A DNA stretch of 64,000 nucleotides from Legionella qingyii (GTDB lineage: Bacteria; Pseudomonadota; Gammaproteobacteria; Legionellales; Legionellaceae): assembly GCF_003184185.1 (NCBI RefSeq), contig NZ_QHJG01000001.1:186001-250000 (forward strand), in the 5' to 3' direction. Positions within the stretch are counted from its first letter, which is position 1; each line of letters begins with the position of its first letter. Position numbers and translations under genes: made by a program. The notes beneath the pieces were generated by a model, which was not told the DNA's origin, did not search any database, and saw only the letters and a list, made by a program, of their open reading frames with translations. Positions 48,999 through 57,308 of the stretch are shown here, piece after piece.

Positions 48999-49174
48999 GT
49001 TGATTACTCCTTGTAAAGACTAGATAGATTAAGCGCTAGCCATCCAAAATCTGTTATAGTACCTTTAAAATGGATGTTGTCAATTAAATACCCAAAAAGA
49101 AAGGCTGAAATGTCCCTGAGTTACAATTCATTGATTGGGGGGATGAGATTATGAATTTATCCTGGTTTATGTTA

Positions 49175-51490
49175 TCACCCTGTCGTCAACATACCACAAG
49201 AAATGCCTGTGACCGTTTTTCTTAAAAGAGGTAAATCATTTCTTTTCATGGCCTCAATCTGGATAAGATTCAAAGGATGAATCAAGGTTGATCTTAATTG
49301 AATGCTTTCCCCAAGCCAGGGTTGATGAAAACAAAAATCACTCTCACCGGTTATTTGATAGAAGAAGAGGATAGTTGATTCCAATTCTGATTGAAAAGGC
49401 TTGAGATATTCATTGGAGCCAGTTAATTGGTACACGTATTGTTCCCAGATTGGAAGGTACACTTTGGAAAGAGTTACTCCTAATTGTTTTATAAAAGCAG
49501 CAAAAAGAGTATTTTCCTTGTAGAGAACCCTAAGCTTATTTTTTTCAAGGTCATTGAGCTCTGACCAAGCAGAACCAAGACCCCACCACGTTGGGAAAAG
49601 AAGCCGTGTTTGAGTCCAGCATAAGATCCAGGGGATAGCCCGAAGCTTTCTTTGATCTGGCCCTGATTTGCGTTTGGTTGGACGAGAGCCAATCTTTAGC
49701 TCTGTCAAGAAATGATAGGGCGAGGCCTGTTCAATTGTGGGCCAAAACCATTCGCTTTGGATCAGTGCTTTATATTTCTGACTAACTTGCGTGGCAAATA
49801 ATACCAGCTCCTCAGGATAACCCTTATCAGTGTCGTTATCTTTATGTGAATAGATATCAAGAAATTTGTCAATCTGACTTTTGAGTATGGAACTCGAACC
49901 AAAGAGCCTTGCAACCATTTCCCCCTGAACAGTCACTTTATAATTAGTCATCATTTCCTTAGACCAGGAAGCAGTTTGTTCTTTGATATCCCCACCTCCA
50001 CGTTCTATACTGCCCCCCGACCCATGAAAAAAAATAGGCCGAAGGTTTTTATTTTCTAGTGTAGACTGAATATTTTTTAAACTGTTCGCAATCATCAGTC
50101 GAGAGGGCAATACACCATTTTCTTTAGATGAGTCAGAATAACCCAGCATGACCTCATAATTTCCATCCCACTGTTTTAGATGCTTCTGTCTAATATCCTC
50201 AGTGATTGAATGATTTAAAATTGTATCCGCAGTGGTGAGCGCAAGTTGATTTTCAAACAAGGGCACAACGGGTAGGGCGTAGCTTTTAAAAACGTGTTTT
50301 ACCAGGTTAATTCCATTTTTTATATCCTCAGCAGATTCAACCATACTGAGGATAAAACCGCGTATATAATTTTTGGGATCAGTCCCATGGGTTATAGAAT
50401 AGACTTTTTCCAACATCTTGGTAATTGTTGTTTTTTTTATGCTCGTTAAACTCTCCTTTACAACGGCTGAATCTTCTCTGAGCTCGATGGGTATGACCAG
50501 AGTGGGATAGAGCTGAAAAATGCTGGAGATGATAGCGAATTGTTCGGGTTCGAAATTTAAAAACTTTAGGGTATTTATCTGTATTGCAGCTAATTCTTTT
50601 TTGAATGCAGATACTTTTTCATGATCCTTGGCTTGTATCTTTCTCAGACCACGCGCTTTTTTAGCAAGCTGATTGAGCTGATTCGCTAATATTCTGTTTT
50701 CATTCAATGCAGTTGAAAGTCTGACAATTTCCAGTACTTCTTTGATGCACTCTTGAATGTAGGCAATAAAACAAGATCGAGAAAGTTCGAGACTTCTAAC
50801 CATGATTTTTTCATTAACACCTGAGTGCCCATCTTTATCACCTCCTACCCAAGTGCGTAATTGGATGGGAATACCTTTGGTTAAAAAGAAGTGATAAAGT
50901 TTCATGTTGAGGGCATTGAGGGCGAACTGATAGATGTATCGTGCCTCGTCTTCTACGCTTGGTTTTTCATGATTGGAAATATTAATTTGAAGTGAGATTT
51001 TAAGCATTTGATCAAGATGAGTTTCATTCATCAGATATGGGGATTTAAGAACATCGACAAGATAGTCCCGAATTGATTTAAACAGCTTTAAGAATTCATT
51101 TGTGCGCGCTTCTGTTGGATGTGCTGTTAAGACATAATGAATCCCTTGAGGTCTTTCAGAATAGAATTTTTCTTTTCTTTGATTGATACGAAAAATGCGG
51201 TAGGCGCTCTCACAGGCATTAATAAGTTCCATCATGAGAGAAAACCCATGCGCAATTTGACAAAGCTGATTTCTATCTAGTTTGGAAAGCTCAACTTGCA
51301 GACTGTGAAGGGCTTTTTTAAGTGCGATCGTTTCACTCCCAATCGTGTCTTGCATGGATAGTCGAATGTGCTCAATTCGTTCAAAGGTTTCTTTTCCATA
51401 GACTTCTGCAATAGATTTCCCTAAACGAGTAAGAGACCAGGAAACCATATGGCTTAATTCCCTTGGCAGATGTGAGACATTTTGTTTCAT
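49175..51490 (-). CDS. ppc: phosphoenolpyruvate carboxylase, short and divergent
   Basis: 771 residues (usual bacterial length ~880), GGAG before ATG 51490. Motifs: VLTAHPTEA (catalytic His), WVGGDKDGH, GYSDSSKENG, QGEMVARLFG, LTELKIGSRPTKR, LRAIPWILCWTQTR and a C-terminal GMLTTG where MRNTG is usual. The Gly-rich loop reads FHGSGGSIERGGG, against FHGRGGSIGRGG in E. coli, so the first Arg is Ser. Catalyses PEP + bicarbonate to oxaloacetate, replenishing the TCA cycle. The lost Arg and altered C-terminus suggest changed activity or regulation. A palindrome at 51550-51566 lies upstream. Confidence 0.9.
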   Translation of the reverse strand: MKQNVSHLPRELSHMVSWSLTRLGKSIAEVYGKETFERIEHIRLSMQDTIGSETIALKKALHSLQVELSKLDRNQLCQIAHGFSLMMELINACESAYRIFRINQRKEKFYSERPQGIHYVLTAHPTEARTNEFLKLFKSIRDYLVDVLKSPYLMNETHLDQMLKISLQINISNHEKPSVEDEARYIYQFALNALNMKLYHFFLTKGIPIQLRTWVGGDKDGHSGVNEKIMVRSLELSRSCFIAYIQECIKEVLEIVRLSTALNENRILANQLNQLAKKARGLRKIQAKDHEKVSAFKKELAAIQINTLKFLNFEPEQFAIISSIFQLYPTLVIPIELREDSAVVKESLTSIKKTTITKMLEKVYSITHGTDPKNYIRGFILSMVESAEDIKNGINLVKHVFKSYALPVVPLFENQLALTTADTILNHSITEDIRQKHLKQWDGNYEVMLGYSDSSKENGVLPSRLMIANSLKNIQSTLENKNLRPIFFHGSGGSIERGGGDIKEQTASWSKEMMTNYKVTVQGEMVARLFGSSSILKSQIDKFLDIYSHKDNDTDKGYPEELVLFATQVSQKYKALIQSEWFWPTIEQASPYHFLTELKIGSRPTKRKSGPDQRKLRAIPWILCWTQTRLLFPTWWGLGSAWSELNDLEKNKLRVLYKENTLFAAFIKQLGVTLSKVYLPIWEQYVYQLTGSNEYLKPFQSELESTILFFYQITGESDFCFHQPWLGESIQLRSTLIHPLNLIQIEAMKRNDLPLLRKTVTGISCGMLTTG

Positions 51491-51549
51491 CCAAAACTCC
51501 GATTTCTAAAAGGGTGTCCGGAACGTCCATTTTGCGGATCTCCTTCCAC

Positions 51550-51566
51550 TCGTGATCTAATCACGA
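51550..51566. promoter_or_regulatory. palindrome upstream of PEP carboxylase gene
   Basis: TCGTGAT-CTA-ATCACGA, perfect seven-base arms, 60 bases before the PEP carboxylase start. It could be an operator or the end of the LysR transcript; no T-run, so an operator is slightly favoured. Confidence 0.3.
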
Positions 51567-51716
51567 TTTAGTAGTCCTTAATATGAACTTCTTCAGTTGA
51601 TTTTCAAATGGCTCAGGTTCAACCCAGTGAAGAAGATCTTTGTTCAATTGAATATATTTATACTGGAAAATACTTTGTTTTGCTAATTCTCTTGTAGCCT
51701 GACACAAGTGCTCTTA

Positions 51717-52652
51717 TTAATTTTCAGGATTTGTATTTATTTTTAAATTATGTTTATCAATAAAAGAGGTTGCAATTTTTTCTGATAAAGCTTTTTCACA
51801 AAAATAGTTCAAAAGTAAATTAATTTTTTGTTCATCTGCTATGGACTTTGGGGAAATTGCATAAAGATTAATATCAGGTGACGACTCGTGAGGTAATACT
51901 TGAATTAGTTTCTCATTTTTTATTTCTTCATAAACTGAAAAATAAGGCGCCCACAAAAGCCCTACATTTGCAACAGCAGCCTGTTTTAAGACACCTGCAT
52001 TATTGCTTTTAAAATTTCCCGAGACATGAATGATTTTTTTATTAAAAACCCATTTATTTTGCAGGCCATAAAGCGAATTAATCAAACAATTATGTTTTGG
52101 TAACTCGTCGATTGTCTGAGGAAGTCCATGTTGGGCAATATAACCTGGTGAGGCAAAGACATTTCTTTGGATCGAGAATAATTTTTTGCAAACCAATTTT
52201 GAATGCTTCAGATCTTCGAATGAAATAGCCAGATCAAAGGCAGAAGAATACAGCTCCTTTGTATCAGAGCCCACATTAATATCCAGATAAATCTTAGGAT
52301 ATTGTCGCATAAACTCAATACATAATGAGGTTAAATAGGGAATGGCCGGGGTAACGGTAAGATAGAGTTTAATTGTACCTTTTAATTCAACTTGATCAGG
52401 TGTTGCAATTTTCTTGATTAATTCTAATTGCTCGAAAAGCCGTAATGCCTTTTCATACAGCCGATGCCCTGATTCAGTCACAATCAATCGTGTTGTAGAG
52501 CGGATAAATAAGGTAACTTTTAGTTCTCCCTCCAACCAAGTTATTTGTTTGCTCAATTTAGAGGGTGATATATATAATTTTTGAGAGGCTTTTGAGAAGC
52601 TTTTACAATCAACTGTTGCAATAAAGCCTTTCAAACAAGATAACATATTCAT
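51717..52652 (-). CDS. LysR-family transcriptional regulator
   Basis: 311 residues. N-terminal winged helix: FIATVDCKSFSKASQKLYIS then PSKLSKQITWLEGELKVTLF and RSTTRLIVTESG, the classic LTTR DNA-binding domain, followed by a periplasmic-binding-like effector domain (GTIKLYLTVTPAIPYL). Divergent from the APC permease gene with a 385-base spacer, the usual layout when the regulator controls its neighbour. The ligand is unknown, perhaps an amino acid or amine carried by the permease. Confidence 0.93.
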   Translation of the reverse strand: MNMLSCLKGFIATVDCKSFSKASQKLYISPSKLSKQITWLEGELKVTLFIRSTTRLIVTESGHRLYEKALRLFEQLELIKKIATPDQVELKGTIKLYLTVTPAIPYLTSLCIEFMRQYPKIYLDINVGSDTKELYSSAFDLAISFEDLKHSKLVCKKLFSIQRNVFASPGYIAQHGLPQTIDELPKHNCLINSLYGLQNKWVFNKKIIHVSGNFKSNNAGVLKQAAVANVGLLWAPYFSVYEEIKNEKLIQVLPHESSPDINLYAISPKSIADEQKINLLLNYFCEKALSEKIATSFIDKHNLKINTNPEN

Positions 52653-53037
52653 ATTTGAATTTTCTTAATTTAACTCTTTTTAAAGTGTATAGACCTATAT
52701 GACTGTTTTGTAAATCTATATCAAATGATCCACTTATAGTGACAACTGCCATTACAAGTTGTGGGGGGGTGAAATTTAGAGGAGCTAATCCTCCAAGTTT
52801 AATAGCTCAGCCTGCATCTGCTCTATTTATATTCCAATGCCCCAACCTCCTTACTGAAGATGTCCCAAAAAATTAGTTCTTGAGGTATAAAATCATTGAT
52901 GAAAACTTAATTCCCACATGGTTGGTAATCACGATTTTTCTGTTTACAATTCAAAGTCATATAATTATTTATCGCTACTGCGATTCTGATTATTTGTTCG
53001 CCTTACATCAAAACCATAAGGACATGGGAAAAATCAG
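52653..53037. promoter_or_regulatory. divergent LysR/permease spacer
   Basis: 385 bases between divergent genes, AT-rich, expected to hold both promoters and a LysR T-N11-A box; several weak matches exist and none could be singled out. No gene seen. Confidence 0.4.
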
Positions 53038-54612
53038 ATGAATAAAAAATTAAGTCCCCTGAGTTTACTTTGGATTTCAATTACCAGCATGGTGGGTTCA
53101 GGCTGGTTATTTGGTTCTTTATACTCCGCGCAATTTGCTGGCCCGGCAGCCATTATAGCTTGGCCACTTTCAGGTTTTTTACTACTATCTGTTGCCTTAT
53201 CCTATGCCGAATTAGGTACGATGTTTCCCCAGTCCGATAGTCTGGCTTGCTTACCTTTATATACTCATGGACGTTTAACAAGCGCGATGATGAGCAGCAT
53301 GACCTGGTTTTCCTTAGCCATCCTCCCAGTAATTGAAACTCAAGGCGTCATTCAATACGCCAGTAATTATATTCCCAACCTGGTAACCCATCATGGTGTG
53401 TACTATAGAAATACACCTTTAGGGTATGTACTGTCTTTAGTGGTGTTAATGAGTTTTGTATTGTTCAATTATTTCGGTATTGGTTTATTTGCCCGCATTA
53501 ATGCAGCATTTACTGCTTGGAAGATAATCATTCCCGCGCTTACCATTGCATGCTTGGTAACCATGAGTTATCACCCAGATAATTTTTTTCAATATGGTGG
53601 TTTTATGCCCTATGGTTGGCAGGGGATTATGACCGCCATGTCAAGTGGCGGTGTACTGTTCTCCTTATTGGGATTTAGGCAAGTGATTATCATGATGGGG
53701 GAACTTGAAAAACCAGGGCAATACATTCCTCTGATTTTGTGTGGTTCATTATTTTTTACCACATTACTTTACACAGGATTACAATGGTCCTTTATTGGTA
53801 GTGTCAGTGAACATTCGCTCGCAAAGGGCTGGGTGAATTTATCGTTTATCGGCGACGCAGGACCATTTGCAGCTCTAGTTGCATTAGCCGGTATGCTTTG
53901 GTTAAGTGTTTTATTATACGTCGATGCGTTTATATCGCCCTATTCAACTGGTTTGGTTTATTCAACGACAGCATCTCATATGCTAAGCAGTATGGGCTCA
54001 GTTGTTTGCACACCAAAAATTCTTGCCAAACGAAATAAGTACCAAGTGCCCTGGGTTAGTTTAGGAGTAAATTTTTTACTCGCTGCTACAATGTCGCTTG
54101 TGCTACATGGATGGCAGGAAATGTCCGCTTTTCTCGTGGCAATATTAATGGTTAGCTACTCCATAGGACCGATAGCACTTGTTTGTTTACGCAAGCAATT
54201 ACCAAACTATAAAAGGCCGTTTCGTTTGCAAGGTTGTAATCTTATTGCCTTTATCGGATTTTATGTTTGCACGGTTGGCGTTTATTGGGCGGGTTTCCAC
54301 AGTGTGCGAAAGCTCTTGGTGATTACTATCCTGGGATTAGGGGGAACCATTCTTTATTGCTATATAAAAAACACACATCAAGAACTTGATAGCAAACATG
54401 CACTTTGGTTTATATTGTATCTTTTGGGTCTTGGTACTTTCTCTTATTTGGGTAATTATGGTGGCAAACATATCTTGCCTCAATATTGGGACTTAGTGTA
54501 TTTATTTCTGTTTAGCCTGTTTTTATTTGGTTTCGCTATATTTTCTAGAAAGCCCAGTGCTTTTACCCAAAAATTGGTTATAGAAAATGCGTCCCAATCA
54601 GGAAAAAACTAA
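53038..54612 (+). CDS. APC-superfamily amino acid/amine permease
   Basis: 524 residues with a GGGAAA ribosome site. About twelve to thirteen hydrophobic helices. The first helix has SITSMVGSGWLFG, like the unwound substrate-binding GSGW/GSGIF motif of APC transporters. Inner-membrane uptake or exchange of an amino acid or amine is expected. Divergently paired with the LysR gene, which probably regulates it. Confidence 0.92.
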   Translation: MNKKLSPLSLLWISITSMVGSGWLFGSLYSAQFAGPAAIIAWPLSGFLLLSVALSYAELGTMFPQSDSLACLPLYTHGRLTSAMMSSMTWFSLAILPVIETQGVIQYASNYIPNLVTHHGVYYRNTPLGYVLSLVVLMSFVLFNYFGIGLFARINAAFTAWKIIIPALTIACLVTMSYHPDNFFQYGGFMPYGWQGIMTAMSSGGVLFSLLGFRQVIIMMGELEKPGQYIPLILCGSLFFTTLLYTGLQWSFIGSVSEHSLAKGWVNLSFIGDAGPFAALVALAGMLWLSVLLYVDAFISPYSTGLVYSTTASHMLSSMGSVVCTPKILAKRNKYQVPWVSLGVNFLLAATMSLVLHGWQEMSAFLVAILMVSYSIGPIALVCLRKQLPNYKRPFRLQGCNLIAFIGFYVCTVGVYWAGFHSVRKLLVITILGLGGTILYCYIKNTHQELDSKHALWFILYLLGLGTFSYLGNYGGKHILPQYWDLVYLFLFSLFLFGFAIFSRKPSAFTQKLVIENASQSGKN

Positions 54613-54763
54613 GACTAAAATCGACTCAGTAATTGTTTCATCGGTTTCAGAGGAACGTATGCTGATTATCTGATCTTGCTCTTAAAAAATGCACTCCGAA
54701 TGGTCTCAAATTTTTAGATGTGTGTTTACGTATAAATCAGGGTGTTCAATCAAAGTGTGGTCG

Positions 54764-54780
54764 TCGGGCGAAGCGCCCGA
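54764..54780. repeat. hairpin TCGGGCG-AAG-CGCCCGA
   Basis: Perfect seven-base arms and an AAG loop, GC-rich in AT-rich sequence, between convergent genes; it could end transcription from either. A near copy lies at 60301-60315. Confidence 0.55.
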
Positions 54781-54790
54781 CCTTATATGC

Positions 54791-55132
54791 CTAAGGCTTT
54801 TGCCAAATTGGGGCCCCAGTATGTCTATTAAGGCAGGTAATATAAGTTTTTGTTCCTTTACGGTCTTTGGAAAAAATAAAAACATAATCACCTGCAATTT
54901 GCCATGATAATATTTTAGCGTGAAAAGGAACATTCCATAAACGGACTCCAGCATATGTGTATGCGGTAACATGATCTTGACTATCAAATGTCGAAATAAC
55001 CATTACAGAATCAGGGGTTAACTTCATTCGCTCTTGTTGGAAATCATAATCTTCTGTCGGAGCAGCCGAAGCTTGAGTGATTAGGGCCGTGGAAAGTAGT
55101 AAGCCAAGCAACATCATTCGAAACAATTTCAT
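54791..55132 (-). CDS. small periplasmic PQQ-repeat-like protein
   Basis: 113 residues, AAGAGG eight bases before ATG. Signal peptide (MLLGLLLSTALITQASA, cut before APTED). The mature part looks like one or two blades of a quinoprotein-type propeller (YTYAGVRLWNVP and LNRHTGAPIWQKP, both with the Gly...Trp pattern). Too short for a full propeller, so it may be a stand-alone lineage-specific protein or a fragment. Function unknown. Confidence 0.75.
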   Translation of the reverse strand: MKLFRMMLLGLLLSTALITQASAAPTEDYDFQQERMKLTPDSVMVISTFDSQDHVTAYTYAGVRLWNVPFHAKILSWQIAGDYVFIFSKDRKGTKTYITCLNRHTGAPIWQKP

Positions 55133-55593
55133 ATTAAAAACCTCTTGAATGTAAATAAAGGTATACGCTTTCTGATCAACTTTTACATCGGGCGTATAGG
55201 ATAATTCGATTCAATTCGCGTATCGTAAGAATCCCGGCGGAAAATACAATTATTCTATATTTTTGTAAACTGTTTGAGATGCGAAGCTGGCCGTTTTAAA
55301 TCGTTAAATAATTATTTGTTGCACTATTCCTAATTTCGAAACAATTACTTTCCAAATTTCTATATTCTCAAAAAAATCAAAATGAATAAAATATGGCACA
55401 ATAGGGATCTATTTGAATAATAATATGAAAAATAGAACAAAGACACTAAATTTTCTTATTCGAGTGAAACAATTAAGTAGTGCCTCATCTGAGGATAAAT
55501 AAATTTAGCTTTTCAGGCGTCAGATAAGTATGAAACTTTCCTAAGTTTCTCGGTTTATAAATACCCAATTTGATTTTAAAAGAGGGAATTATT
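55133..55593. other. intergenic, promoter region for the next gene
   Basis: 461 AT-rich bases between divergent genes. No ORF or stable hairpin stands out. Confidence 0.5.
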
Positions 55594-56997
55594 ATGTATC
55601 AGCCATATGAGTATGTTGTACCTTCCTCTGATCAAACAAAAGACAACAAATACAAAAAATTTGTGCGGAATATAACAGGAAATCCAAAAAATGGGGCGCC
55701 AGGCCCTTTTGACGAAAAATTAAATGCTTTTTATTCTGCTTCTGAGAGTAAAAGCTCAATACCATTTGGCACTCTTCCTGATTTGTTAAAAACAAATTTT
55801 ATTGTAGGGGAAGATCATACTGATAATGCGCCTAAGAATTTTTTAATTCAAAATATGCACAAATTGAAAGAGGCAGGTTATACCACCTTATTCTTGGAAC
55901 ATTTGTATTACGATGACCAGCAAGAGCTTGACGATTATGATCCTGACTCTTCATGGAACGCAAAGAAACAGCAAAAGATGGAAACTCGTATATCTCGTTT
56001 AGACATATGCTTTAAACACTGTAATGCTCATGATCTGTATTGCCTATGCAATAAATGTAGTTATTCGACAAAGAATAGTTATTTAGAGTTGGTAAAGGCA
56101 GCCAAACACTGTGGTATACGTGTGGTAGGAATTGATACAGAATACACCTATTCCGAACAATATTCCAGAGTCCATATGGAGTATGTTGGTGCCCCAACAG
56201 CAAGGACTAAGGACACATTTCGCCTCAAAAGCATGAATTATACTGCCAGTGAAATTATAGAAAATGAAACAAAAGAGCATCCTGGAAAATGGTTTGCTTT
56301 AATTGGAGTCAATCACTGCTCTTCATCGGAAGGTGTGATAGCTGTACCGCAGTTAACAGGAGCAGCAACCGTAATTGTGCGCTCCAAAGAAAATCGGTAT
56401 AAAGCAAAAGTTGAGTTCAATGGAGTGGAGTCCTTTCAAGAACCAATATCATTCGACGAGAAAGAAAAGCGAACTGTAAGTATTCCCTATGCTGTCCGAA
56501 TTGAGGCTCCTGTTAATCGGTCTACACCTGTTATTCAAGGAACAGTAGGGAAGGCTAAGTATCTCCAAACTCAGTCAAACTTTAGTCAAGGGAAGAGGAA
56601 CAGTGAGGAAGAGAAAGAACAGTTTATAAAGGAACTTCCTAGGCGCTGTGAAACTCAAATTAAGCGTTTAAATTCCTTAGCTAAAATATGTAACAATCCC
56701 GATGCTATGGAGAAAAAGAGAGTTCTGGAAGAAGCACAAAAAATCTTGAATGACGAGGAATTAAGCATAAGCCATAGATTAAGTGAATTTCGTACAATTA
56801 TTAATGACAACAGAGCTATTTTGACAAAGCCTCATAGCACTATCCCCAAAGATATTATGAAAGGACTGCTGGTTTTTGTTGCGTCTATCCTTTTTGTAGT
56901 TCCTGGAATTTTGTTTGGTATACGTTTTTTTAGTCCCCATAGATTAACTACTACAGAGGAGCAAATAGTAAAACCATTAGATGAGTTGATGCCATAA
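55594..56997 (+). CDS. ChaN/erythromycin-esterase-like effector candidate with C-terminal membrane span
   Basis: Start set at ATG 55594 with AGAGGG seven bases upstream; a TTG 8 codons earlier precedes that site. 467 residues. The N-terminal ~270 residues have VGEDHTDNAPK, TTLFLEHLYYD, VVGIDTEYTY and ALIGVNHCSS, the strand-end Glu/His pattern of the ChaN/EreA/Tiki-like superfamily, which is also found in bacterial toxins. A coiled, charged region (~320-410) is followed by one membrane span (LLVFVASILFVVPGILFGI, ~425-445) and a short tail (TTTEEQIVKPLDELMP) with acidic residues, typical of Dot/Icm substrates. Likely a membrane-tethered secreted protein (inference). Confidence 0.78.
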   Translation: MYQPYEYVVPSSDQTKDNKYKKFVRNITGNPKNGAPGPFDEKLNAFYSASESKSSIPFGTLPDLLKTNFIVGEDHTDNAPKNFLIQNMHKLKEAGYTTLFLEHLYYDDQQELDDYDPDSSWNAKKQQKMETRISRLDICFKHCNAHDLYCLCNKCSYSTKNSYLELVKAAKHCGIRVVGIDTEYTYSEQYSRVHMEYVGAPTARTKDTFRLKSMNYTASEIIENETKEHPGKWFALIGVNHCSSSEGVIAVPQLTGAATVIVRSKENRYKAKVEFNGVESFQEPISFDEKEKRTVSIPYAVRIEAPVNRSTPVIQGTVGKAKYLQTQSNFSQGKRNSEEEKEQFIKELPRRCETQIKRLNSLAKICNNPDAMEKKRVLEEAQKILNDEELSISHRLSEFRTIINDNRAILTKPHSTIPKDIMKGLLVFVASILFVVPGILFGIRFFSPHRLTTTEEQIVKPLDELMP

Positions 56998-57065
56998 GCA
57001 GAATATCCGTATGAGGTATTATTTTGAGCTTTTAATATCTGAATTCAACTCTAATCATTTGAGTA

Positions 57066-57308
57066 ATGATCCATGAATCCACATGTTTTTTTAAATTTTT
57101 AGAGGAGCGGGGTGAAAAGGAGGCATTCCTACGCGAGCTGTCAAAATCTAAACCAAGCAGTCAAGCGCTCTTTCATCGATGGCTGAATGGAACGATACGA
57201 AAATTGCCAATTGAAGAAAGGCAACATGTGTTTCAATTCCTGACAAAACAGGACTTAGTCACGGTTTGCAAATCCAAATTTAAATGGAGTAGGTATTTTC
57301 ATGAGTAG
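57066..57308 (+). CDS. small F-box-like protein or remnant
   Basis: 80 residues, ATG 57066, weak ribosome site. The C-terminal half reads LPIEERQHVFQFLTKQDLVTVC, which resembles an F-box helix set (LPxE...IFxFL...DL). Legionella encodes F-box effectors that hijack host SCF ubiquitin ligases, so this could be a mini F-box protein or the front of a truncated one. It ends 29 bases inside the convergent kinase gene. Confidence 0.4.
   Translation: MIHESTCFFKFLEERGEKEAFLRELSKSKPSSQALFHRWLNGTIRKLPIEERQHVFQFLTKQDLVTVCKSKFKWSRYFHE

Noticed and set aside
54706..54987. 93-codon minus-strand ORF
   Set aside because: Overlaps the signal-peptide-bearing 113-residue gene in another frame and runs through the hairpin.
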